Shown piece by piece: positions 32,402 through 39,414 of a stretch of 45,673 nucleotides of DNA. Position 1 is the first letter of the stretch. Each line of letters starts with the position of its first letter. This DNA comes from a virus. The stretch is from positions 1 to 45,673 of IMG/VR virus record IMGVR_UViG_3300032116_000374; one strand, 5' to 3'. The notes under the pieces are model-generated. The model made no database searches. It saw nothing but the letters and a program-made list of their open reading frames with translations, and was not told the origin of the DNA. Made by a program: the position numbers and the translations under genes.

Positions 32402-33550
32402 TCATTCTTCACTCTGGGATTCATCTTCAGCTTTGATCTCGTCCACTAAATTTTTGAGATACTGTAGACCCTCAGGTGTCTCGCTGAAAATACTACGTAC
32501 GACTCCAGCGAACTCATCAGCCGAAAGTGAAGTGATGTGGTTGAGAATGCGTGGGATGTATTCAGCCGCATCAATCTTGTTGACCAAGTGATTGAAGTGC
32601 ATCCAGACTGCCGGTCCCTTCATGATACCCCACTCCTCCTGGCTCAAGGTGTCAGCGTCTTTATAGACTCTGGCTCTAACACTTGGGTCCTCAATGACGT
32701 TGTGAAATACCACCTCGTAGAGTCCCTTAGCAAGCTCATGAATGAGCAAGGGGAAGTTTATGGCTGTGGCATTGATGGTGTAGACGTCCTCACCATCGTC
32801 ATCCTGCTCAACCCCGATGGACTCTTGGCCACCATGCTTTCCACCAAAAACGTCCTCTGGTTTCATCCAGTAGGACAAGTCACCCAAAGCTGTCATCTTG
32901 CCATACAGCTTTATGAGATCCGGGTCTATCTCATTCAGTCTTTCGGCCGCAAGGTGGTAAGCATGCGTCTTGTTGACCGCAGCTCCCTGAATTAGAAAGT
33001 TGATGAACTTACGCTTGTTGACCTCTTGATCAAACTGAGCTTTTATCTCAGGAACATCCAAGCCCAAGTCAGAGACCTCCTCATCACTAGGCTCCTCTGG
33101 ATCGATGTTGTCCATGTTTTGGGCATTCATCTCCTCAGGCATCTCAGGCATGAGTCGAGCATTGATTCTCAACTTGCCGTCGATGTAGGCCTCACGAGCA
33201 TCCTTGAACTCAGGCAGATCAAGGACAATGGCCACGGCCAACTCCTCAAGCTCTGATCGATAGTCTTCCTCCTTTTGAACGACAGTTTGAACTGTGTTCA
33301 TAAGAGTGTTCATAATCTCGTGTGGTCTGAGACTTCTTACATCTCGACCCATGGAACGACTTACACCCTGCAAAACCTTTCCATAGGCTTGTGTGGCGGC
33401 CTTCTCACCATACTCGCCCTCTGGAAAAGCTGGATTAGTTGACAGTGGAGTTTGACGGGTGTCAATCTTCTGTCGCTTCTGTGGGTTGATAAGATGGCCA
33501 CCCTCACCTGGATCCATGGCCATCTCAACTAGTGTTTTGGCTTTTTTCAT
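32402..33550 (-). CDS. Hypothetical protein, 382 aa
   Basis: Function not recognised. It is strongly acidic, especially about 130-170 (MPEEMNAQNMDNIDPEEPSD) and the end (DESQSEE). A helical region contains FPLLIHELAKGLYEV (about 268-282); the HEL there is not part of a full HExxH. Many charged helices give it a structural look. It is coupled to its neighbours: the start overlaps the 79-aa gene's stop (TAATG), and its stop is three bases before the 128-aa gene. It may be an internal virion or scaffold-associated protein, inferred from company only. Confidence 0.75.
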   Translation of the reverse strand: MKKAKTLVEMAMDPGEGGHLINPQKRQKIDTRQTPLSTNPAFPEGEYGEKAATQAYGKVLQGVSRSMGRDVRSLRPHEIMNTLMNTVQTVVQKEEDYRSELEELAVAIVLDLPEFKDAREAYIDGKLRINARLMPEMPEEMNAQNMDNIDPEEPSDEEVSDLGLDVPEIKAQFDQEVNKRKFINFLIQGAAVNKTHAYHLAAERLNEIDPDLIKLYGKMTALGDLSYWMKPEDVFGGKHGGQESIGVEQDDDGEDVYTINATAINFPLLIHELAKGLYEVVFHNVIEDPSVRARVYKDADTLSQEEWGIMKGPAVWMHFNHLVNKIDAAEYIPRILNHITSLSADEFAGVVRSIFSETPEGLQYLKNLVDEIKAEDESQSEE

Positions 33551-33789
33551 TAGCTCAAACCAGGCCAGACGCCTGGAGCTGTGGTTCCAGTTTCGACCTC
33601 AATGGCCTTGGGTGCTGGCTTGGGTCCACGCTGTGGTCCTCTGAAAGGATTGGGGTGCTTGCGCTGTGGCTTAGTCTCAGGCCTGGCTGGTCCGGGCATC
33701 GGCTTAGTCGCTGGCTTAGTCACAGGCTCCTCAACTGGGGCCGCTGGAGCCTCATTGAGGATTCGAGAGATAATTTGCTTGGCGTTCAT
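33550..33789 (-). CDS. Pro-rich small protein with capsid-targeting-like leader, 79 aa
   Basis: The first 13 residues, MNAKQIISRILNE, form an amphipathic helix ending L-N-E before APAAP. This resembles T4 internal-protein leaders (helix ending I-A-E, then Ala) that guide proteins into the prohead and are removed by the gp21 protease. The rest is disordered and rich in Pro, Lys and Arg (KPATKPMPGPARPETKP). If cut, a short basic peptide would stay in the head with the DNA. It is a small gene accepted because of tight TAATG and three-base junctions with both neighbours. Confidence 0.7.
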   Translation of the reverse strand: MNAKQIISRILNEAPAAPVEEPVTKPATKPMPGPARPETKPQRKHPNPFRGPQRGPKPAPKAIEVETGTTAPGVWPGLS

Positions 33790-33791
33790 TG

Positions 33792-35432
33792 TTAGGCGTT
33801 TTGTTCCATCGACTTTGAGATAAAGTTCCAGACAATTGGAGCATCCTTCTTGATGCGCTGGGTTAGCTCAGGGGTAATACCACTGGTGTCTCCAGTGTTA
33901 CGAACATACATGGCCAGAGGCAGATAGCACATGATGCCATCCTCTGATTGTCCATTACCTTTTGAGGCCCATTCAAAAGCCTTCTGCTTGTAGTCTGGGA
34001 AACCGCTTGGATCCTTCTTCAGCTCCTTAACCATGATGCTATAGTAGGCAGCCAAAGCAGCAGGAGTTTGCTCAATGATAGGATGGAGATCAGGCACCCA
34101 ATCTTTAATGGATCGAGCAGCATAACCCATTGCCAACCATGGGTTGGAGTAGATGTATGAAAGAGCCTCTTGAGTTGGATATTTCCAACCGAAGTTTTTC
34201 ATGAACTCGATGGCATCTTTAGCAGCCAACTGTGCAGCCGTGCTGGAGCCACCAAACTCACCTGCAGCTTTCTTGAAGATAGTCGTTACAGCTTGATCAA
34301 TGCCTTCCTTCTCAATCAAGTCAGCGTGGCTTCTGGTCCAAGGGTTCTTGTTGATGATAGCTTTTCTCAGCTTATCTGGCATTTCAAGGCCAAGCAACTC
34401 TACTGATAGGGCAGCATTGGCATCATTGTCATCACGGTCTTTTACACTGCCTGATCTGATGTCTGAAAGGGCGTAGGGAATGCCATCCTTTCTAAACATG
34501 TAGGCAGGGTTTTCTGGACCCATGTGGTAGGTGTTCTTGAAGAAATTAGGGTCTTTAACGCACCAGCCACGGAACTGACCACCATCAGACTTTCTTCCCA
34601 TGCCAGCTGGGTTAAAATTCTTGGAAGCTTGATCAGGTGTGGTCACTGCATAGAGATCATAGTAGTGACCATACTTCTCAGTGGCTGAAACAAACTTGAT
34701 TCCAGGCTCATCGGGTAGACGATCACGAGACTTGGTGACTTCCTCACCTTTTTCACCACGTGTAACGGCACTGATCAGTGATGCAAGGGTCGGGTATCTC
34801 TCGATGCTCTTGGCACCGGTGAAGTTTGCATCTTGACGCTTGGCCTCAAACTTGGTGATTGCATCCAAGATCTGAGCGCTATCCTCTGGCAGAATAATGT
34901 CGTCCTTCTTGATCAAGCCCATCAACCACGGGAAATAACCAGACTTCAACACAGGTTTATTGCCCAGTTGGCCTGTTGTAGGATCGATCAACCTCAGTGG
35001 GAAACGCTTGTCAATCTCAGCAAAAAGCTTCTTAACTTCAGCCTCTTTCTTGGCATTTGAAGCTAGGTTTTGAGACTGATTTACTACATCAGCTAAAGCA
35101 TCAAATGTTGGATACTGAAGGATGTTTTTGTTTCCTTGGAAAGCTGGAATCTTCTTCGCAGCTTCAAAGCCAACGATCGCACTTCTGATTTGATCAGGCT
35201 CCGCAGGGAGATTGCCACCCGCATTCTTTACAATCTTGGCCAACCAATCCATGTAGGATCCATTAGCTGTTGGGTCAATCTCAGCTATGGCTGTCATCTG
35301 CTCAATTGGTAGGCCTGTTCTCTTGGCTAAGCCACGAGCTCTATCAGACTTGAGTTGGCTAAGCTGCTCAATCAGCATTTTGGCTGATGTACCAGCCAAA
35401 ATGCCATCAATGATGTATTCCCAAGTTGTCAT
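33792..35432 (-). CDS. Hypothetical protein with duplicated DPT/Y-x-WL module, 546 aa
   Basis: The N-terminal half contains an imperfect internal duplication. Unit 1 (about 50-125) reads AEIDPTANGSYMDWLAKI… then PAEPDQIRSAIVGFEAAKK. Unit 2 (about 145-235) reads LIDPTTGQLGN…YFPWLMGLIKKDDIILPED then ILDAITKFEAKRQ and a similar R/QYPT end. The C-terminal half has FRGWCVKDPNFFKNTY and YMFRKDGIPYALSDIRSGSVKDRDDN, a W-C-plus-strand arrangement I have seen in other large-phage proteins of unknown role. No catalytic motif is clear. It is coupled to the next gene upstream (ATGA). Confidence 0.8.
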   Translation of the reverse strand: MTTWEYIIDGILAGTSAKMLIEQLSQLKSDRARGLAKRTGLPIEQMTAIAEIDPTANGSYMDWLAKIVKNAGGNLPAEPDQIRSAIVGFEAAKKIPAFQGNKNILQYPTFDALADVVNQSQNLASNAKKEAEVKKLFAEIDKRFPLRLIDPTTGQLGNKPVLKSGYFPWLMGLIKKDDIILPEDSAQILDAITKFEAKRQDANFTGAKSIERYPTLASLISAVTRGEKGEEVTKSRDRLPDEPGIKFVSATEKYGHYYDLYAVTTPDQASKNFNPAGMGRKSDGGQFRGWCVKDPNFFKNTYHMGPENPAYMFRKDGIPYALSDIRSGSVKDRDDNDANAALSVELLGLEMPDKLRKAIINKNPWTRSHADLIEKEGIDQAVTTIFKKAAGEFGGSSTAAQLAAKDAIEFMKNFGWKYPTQEALSYIYSNPWLAMGYAARSIKDWVPDLHPIIEQTPAALAAYYSIMVKELKKDPSGFPDYKQKAFEWASKGNGQSEDGIMCYLPLAMYVRNTGDTSGITPELTQRIKKDAPIVWNFISKSMEQNA

Positions 35433-36094
35433 TTTCTAAAAGCTTCAGTTACTTTGTGCACCAAAGACATGTAAGCCGTTCGCACAGATGTCTCTGCAAC
35501 ACTACTAAGTCCAGATAAAATACAATCAGCAAAAGCTGCGTTGAAGTGCTGATAGACATCAGCGGGTGCGTAGACAGAAACCAGTGGTATCAGGCTGTAA
35601 GGTTTCTGGCCTGTGGCAAACTCTGATGTGGTTCCCCACTGCAAAACGTTTATGTTTTTAGATGATACGACCGTCTGACCATTGGACAGCAGGCCATTTG
35701 ATAAGTGAATGGCAACCAACCGATCTGTTGCTCGTTCAATGGACTGAACAATCGCTTGGAATGATGGGTACTCACCACTTGAAAGCTTACCTTGGAACAA
35801 GTTTACCTGGTCAAGTCTTGCTTTTACAAGACGTTTCTCCCAGAGATCTTGTGAGTGCTCGCCACACTGGCCAAGCAGGAAGTCACCCAGCTCGAATAGT
35901 ATGGCCTTAATAGCCTCAAAAGATGTCTTCTTGATGAGGACTGGGTAGATGTGAACCAGCAGTGACTGGCCATCAAAGGTAATACTGACATCACGACCAG
36001 TCGCTGAGTTAGTCTCAATGACAACGCGAACAGGCTTGTAGCCCGCGTTTTCGAGGACTTTGTTCAGTGTCGAAGAGATTTCCTCGATGGTCAT
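35429..36094 (-). CDS. Hypothetical protein, 221 aa
   Basis: Not recognised. The N-terminal helix MTIEEISSTLNKVLENAGYKP is followed by a beta-rich stretch (VRVVIETNS, DVSITFDGQSLLVHIYPV) and a helical middle with GDFLLGQCGEHS. The C-terminal part is hydrophobic-helical (YSLIPLVSVYAPADVYQHF) but not clearly membrane-spanning. It overlaps both neighbours by four bases and so belongs to the same coupled cluster. Confidence 0.75.
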   Translation of the reverse strand: MTIEEISSTLNKVLENAGYKPVRVVIETNSATGRDVSITFDGQSLLVHIYPVLIKKTSFEAIKAILFELGDFLLGQCGEHSQDLWEKRLVKARLDQVNLFQGKLSSGEYPSFQAIVQSIERATDRLVAIHLSNGLLSNGQTVVSSKNINVLQWGTTSEFATGQKPYSLIPLVSVYAPADVYQHFNAAFADCILSGLSSVAETSVRTAYMSLVHKVTEAFRK

Positions 36095-36606
36095 TGAGGT
36101 ATTTGTCTAATCGTCTGGTTCATACCCGGTCCAGGGTTGTAAGGAACTGTTGGACCAGAGGCAGGCTTTTGTTTCACTGGCACTGAGCCTGGTTGAATCT
36201 TCTGCTCAGGTTGGGCAAACTTTCTAAGCTGATTCTTCTTGTAAGAGGTTTCAGCTCTGCTAGGTCCTTTGCCAGGAGGAAAGCTAAGCTTGTAATCTTC
36301 GCCCTCTTTTGACTGAACAGTGGCTGTGTAGGTTGCACCATCAGAAGCCACAACGACTGAGTCGCCCACACCTGGCTCATAGTCTGAGTCATCCTCCTCA
36401 GCCAGCGTTCTCATTTGCTCAATAAACGCTTCAAGAGGAGTTATGAGCATTGCACCGTTGTCACTGTCTTGGATGAGCCAGCGACGATTCAGGGCTTCCT
36501 GGAAGCCATCTGGGCCAAGTAAAAGAATCAACTCACCATTCATGATAAATGGTGATGGACGCTTGCGTACCTCGAGAATCTTCTTGGCTATCTGTGACGT
36601 TTTCAT
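36091..36606 (-). CDS. Hypothetical protein with SH3-like segment, 171 aa
   Basis: Not recognised as a family. The leader MKTSQIAKKILE resembles the amphipathic leaders of two other genes in this cluster. A middle segment GDSVVVASDGATYTATVQSK (about 82-101) looks like a small SH3-type beta-barrel. The C-terminus is Pro/Gln-rich and disordered (GPTVPYNPGPGMNQTIRQIP). The start overlaps the upstream stop (TAATG). Confidence 0.7.
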   Translation of the reverse strand: MKTSQIAKKILEVRKRPSPFIMNGELILLLGPDGFQEALNRRWLIQDSDNGAMLITPLEAFIEQMRTLAEEDDSDYEPGVGDSVVVASDGATYTATVQSKEGEDYKLSFPPGKGPSRAETSYKKNQLRKFAQPEQKIQPGSVPVKQKPASGPTVPYNPGPGMNQTIRQIPQ

Positions 36607-37145
36607 TAAGGTTTTCTAGTAGGGGTAAGTGGCGTGGCGGGCTGGGGTGTTGTACTTCCAGGGGTCGGTGGAAGCTGTTCAGCTGGGGGTGTGGCCAATT
36701 TGTCAGCATCAGCACCAAAGTCTGAAGTAAGCTCCTTACCAATTGAACCCATGCGAGGTGTTGGACCCGGTTGAATACCAGCAGCAGATCTCGGCAACTC
36801 TTCCTCTGAGGCCTTAAGCTTGTTCAGCTGGTCTCTTAGGTTTGAGAAGTAGTCCTTTAGGTTCCAGTTATCGACAGCCAGAACCTCTGCTCCGCTGGCC
36901 AGCGTATTGACATCTTCAATGTTGATGGACCCAGACAGAGGATTGCCTCTCCATATCTTCAGATATGTGGACAGCTTGTCAGTATATGGACGGTTTCTGG
37001 CCGCCTCATATGTTGTGAGCATTCTGTCAAGTTGACGCTCTATGTTGCCGTGCCAACCAACAATGCCTTCTCCAGAATAGACTTCTACAAGATGGTTGTC
37101 TCGTACAGATTCAGAAAGATAGGCAATTGAGTCGTAGTCTCTCAT
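36606..37145 (-). CDS. Hypothetical protein with Pro/Thr-rich tail, 179 aa
   Basis: Not recognised. ATG 37145 is preferred because it comes one base after the upstream stop (TAA-C-ATG). A longer frame reaches 37193 but overlaps that gene. The N-terminal ~110 residues are folded-looking (IAYLSESVRDNHLVEVYSGE, YLKIWRGNPLSGSI). The last ~60 are Pro/Thr/Ala-rich (QLPPTPGSTTPQPATPLTP) and probably disordered. Membership of the coupled cluster is the only functional clue. Confidence 0.7.
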   Translation of the reverse strand: MRDYDSIAYLSESVRDNHLVEVYSGEGIVGWHGNIERQLDRMLTTYEAARNRPYTDKLSTYLKIWRGNPLSGSINIEDVNTLASGAEVLAVDNWNLKDYFSNLRDQLNKLKASEEELPRSAAGIQPGPTPRMGSIGKELTSDFGADADKLATPPAEQLPPTPGSTTPQPATPLTPTRKP

Positions 37146-37146
37146 G

Positions 37147-37809
37147 TTATTTGGAAGAACGACCAAGGATGTCATTGACCTTCGCAGCATCAACTTTGTA
37201 ACCCTTGGCTTTCATTCTTTTTACAATTTCTGAGGTTTCAAGCCTCTTTAAGGCTCTGACCTCGTCCTCGCACTCCAAGACCATCTTGATTAGATTCTCA
37301 GCCTTTATGATGGACTCATTGGTCTCCTTGGCCTGTAGTTTTCTCTTGGGGTCTTCCTCATCGTGGCTGAAGGTGTCAGCCACATCTCTCATCATCTTGT
37401 CGAGGTTGACATCCTTCTGGTCATTCTTAAGAGGGCCATCGTGGAGATCTAGCTCAAGGAATCTGATGCGATAATCTGTCTGGTTTGGATCAGAATCTCC
37501 ACAGATATTCATCACCCAGCCAAGTTCGGCCAACTTTTCCATTCCATCTGGAGACTCGAGGCTGTTTACAGCAGCCTGGTAATCTTTAGCAGAATCAAAA
37601 TGAGCAACCACAGACGCATACTCAGGCACAAGCTTGTCATCTGGCACACTGACACCGATGGCAGAAAGGGCCTTATTTAAGGGTCCTTTTTTAACTTCTA
37701 TCCTGTTCTCCGTCTTGATTTGCTCAGCTAAATTAAGGAGATCATCACGAAAATCGTTGTCCTCCTGAGCATCGTACAGATAGTTGATTAAAGCCTTAAG
37801 GTCTTTCAT
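37147..37809 (-). CDS. Hypothetical acidic protein, 220 aa
   Basis: Not recognised. Charged and helical throughout. The C-terminal ~70 residues (KLQAKETNESIIKAENLIKMV, RALKRLETSEIVKRMKAKG) look like a coiled coil followed by a helical domain. I choose ATG 37809 (MKDLKALINYL); the frame extends to 37878, but that would overlap the divergent helicase start. It heads the eight-gene minus-strand cluster. The divergent helicase ATG is only 22 bases away, and the gap holds TAACTACTAC, a partial match to the start-associated motif. Confidence 0.72.
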   Translation of the reverse strand: MKDLKALINYLYDAQEDNDFRDDLLNLAEQIKTENRIEVKKGPLNKALSAIGVSVPDDKLVPEYASVVAHFDSAKDYQAAVNSLESPDGMEKLAELGWVMNICGDSDPNQTDYRIRFLELDLHDGPLKNDQKDVNLDKMMRDVADTFSHDEEDPKRKLQAKETNESIIKAENLIKMVLECEDEVRALKRLETSEIVKRMKAKGYKVDAAKVNDILGRSSK

Positions 37810-37831
37810 TTCTATGGTAACTACTACAACC

Positions 37832-39412
37832 ATGCTTGACTTTTTCCCTCTGTCTAAACCCAGAGAAAAACAAGTCAAAGCCGTTCAGTTCATCCAAGCT
37901 GCAATAGAACGCGGGTACAAGCACATTGTTGTTTCGGCTCCCACTGGAACAGGTAAAACAGCCATTGGTGCCACTTTGTGCCTATGGGCAGCCAGTCAAA
38001 ATGCATCAAGTCTGAGAGGTGAGCCAGGAGGATACTATCTGGTAACTCAAAAGATGCTACAAGATCAGCTTGAGAAAGACTTCGTAAAGCATCCACAGTT
38101 CGGGTGTGCGTCACTCAAGTCAGCCGCGGCCTATGAGTGTGATGAACCCAGATTTAAGAATTGTGAGATTGGTCGTACAAAGAACAAGTGTGGCGGATGC
38201 ACAAAGTACAATCCACTCAAAGAAAAATTCTTGACATCTACCATTGGAGTTACTAACTATTCCTACTTTATCACCGAGAAGTTGAACGTGGGCAAGATGC
38301 CCACTAGAAGAGTTATGGTGCTGGACGAGTGTCACAACATCGAACGTCTTCTTGTTAGATTCTTTGACATTACAGTTGGCCAAGAACAGATGGATGATGT
38401 TGAAGTATTGGACAGGATCCCTGAATTTTCTAGCATAAATCATTTCATTTTGTGGTGTAACAACGTGTATAAACCCCGTCTAAAAGAAAAAGCTGAAAAC
38501 ATGGCCAGTGTGGCCCACAGCAGTGAAGCAGTTGAGGACATCAATAAGGCTATGAAGCTGGCCATGCAGCTTCAAAAGCTATGTAGGGCTCTGGATTCAA
38601 TGAATGCCAATCCACAGGATTGGGTGTTTTGGAGTCAAGAAGACCAGAAGATCAAAGGTAAGCAGTACATCGCCAGGCCACTCTATGCCCATGAGTTCAC
38701 ATCATCACTCTTTGGAGACTCTGATGTAATCTTGCACATGTCAGCTTTCCCAGGCGACAAAATCACCTACTGTCAGTCATTAGGTTTGGATCCTAATGAC
38801 GTTGCATGGATTGGTCTTGGCTCAACATTTCCAGTGGAAAATCGACCAATCCACATCGCCTCTGTAGGGTCGATGAGCATGAGAAACATTGATGCCACTT
38901 TGCCAGTCTTGATAAAATACACCATTCGAATCATGGACAAATTCCATGACAAGAAGGGACTCATACACTGCAACTCGTACAAAGTTGGTCAAGCCTTATA
39001 TGATGCTTTGAATGATACTGCACATAGCAATCGTATCATCTATCCCAAGAGTGCCGAAGAAAGAGAGCAGGCATTCAATGACCACGCAAACTCAAAGATG
39101 CCCACAGTGATAATCAGCCCATCCATGACGGAGGGTTTTGACTTTGCTGGCACATTGGCTGAGTGGCAGATCATTGCTAAAGTGCCATTCCCAAATATGG
39201 GAGACAAGCACACATGCAAACGAAAGGACGTGGATGACAACTGGTACAAGATGGAAACCATCAAGACCATAGTCCAAGCTTGTGGACGAATTGTCAGATC
39301 AGAGACCGATAAGGGTACCACCTACATCATGGACTCTGATATCAACAGACTGCTAGACTACAACTCTAACCTCTTCCCAAAGTGGTGGTTGTCAGCTATG
39401 ATTAGGCGTTAG
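37832..39412 (+). CDS. XPD/DinG-like Fe-S helicase, 526 aa
   Basis: A 5'-3' superfamily 2 DNA helicase of the XPD/DinG/Rad3 type, which unwinds damaged, R-loop or forked DNA. Walker A is SAPTGTGKTA (35-44). A four-Cys cluster with the Fe-S spacing lies at Cys103, Cys111, Cys120 and Cys123, between motifs I and II as in XPD. Motif II is DECH (165-168). Motif V-like SPSMTEGFDFAG and motif VI VQACGRIVRSETDKG end the second RecA domain. At 526 aa it is shorter than bacterial DinG (about 715). It is on the plus strand with no co-directional neighbour. ATG 37832 is chosen, but ATG 37814 is possible. No Shine-Dalgarno sequence. Confidence 0.9.
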   Translation: MLDFFPLSKPREKQVKAVQFIQAAIERGYKHIVVSAPTGTGKTAIGATLCLWAASQNASSLRGEPGGYYLVTQKMLQDQLEKDFVKHPQFGCASLKSAAAYECDEPRFKNCEIGRTKNKCGGCTKYNPLKEKFLTSTIGVTNYSYFITEKLNVGKMPTRRVMVLDECHNIERLLVRFFDITVGQEQMDDVEVLDRIPEFSSINHFILWCNNVYKPRLKEKAENMASVAHSSEAVEDINKAMKLAMQLQKLCRALDSMNANPQDWVFWSQEDQKIKGKQYIARPLYAHEFTSSLFGDSDVILHMSAFPGDKITYCQSLGLDPNDVAWIGLGSTFPVENRPIHIASVGSMSMRNIDATLPVLIKYTIRIMDKFHDKKGLIHCNSYKVGQALYDALNDTAHSNRIIYPKSAEEREQAFNDHANSKMPTVIISPSMTEGFDFAGTLAEWQIIAKVPFPNMGDKHTCKRKDVDDNWYKMETIKTIVQACGRIVRSETDKGTTYIMDSDINRLLDYNSNLFPKWWLSAMIRR

Positions 39413-39414
39413 GC

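Noticed and set aside
32402-33550. Zinc protease call from an HEL triplet
   Set aside because: The second His of HExxH is missing and no third ligand is visible. The protein looks like an acidic structural protein.
37566-37583. Small hairpin GGCTG-TTTACAG-CAGCC containing a GTTTACA-like box
   Set aside because: It lies within a coding sequence with no matching -10 box on either strand at a fitting distance.
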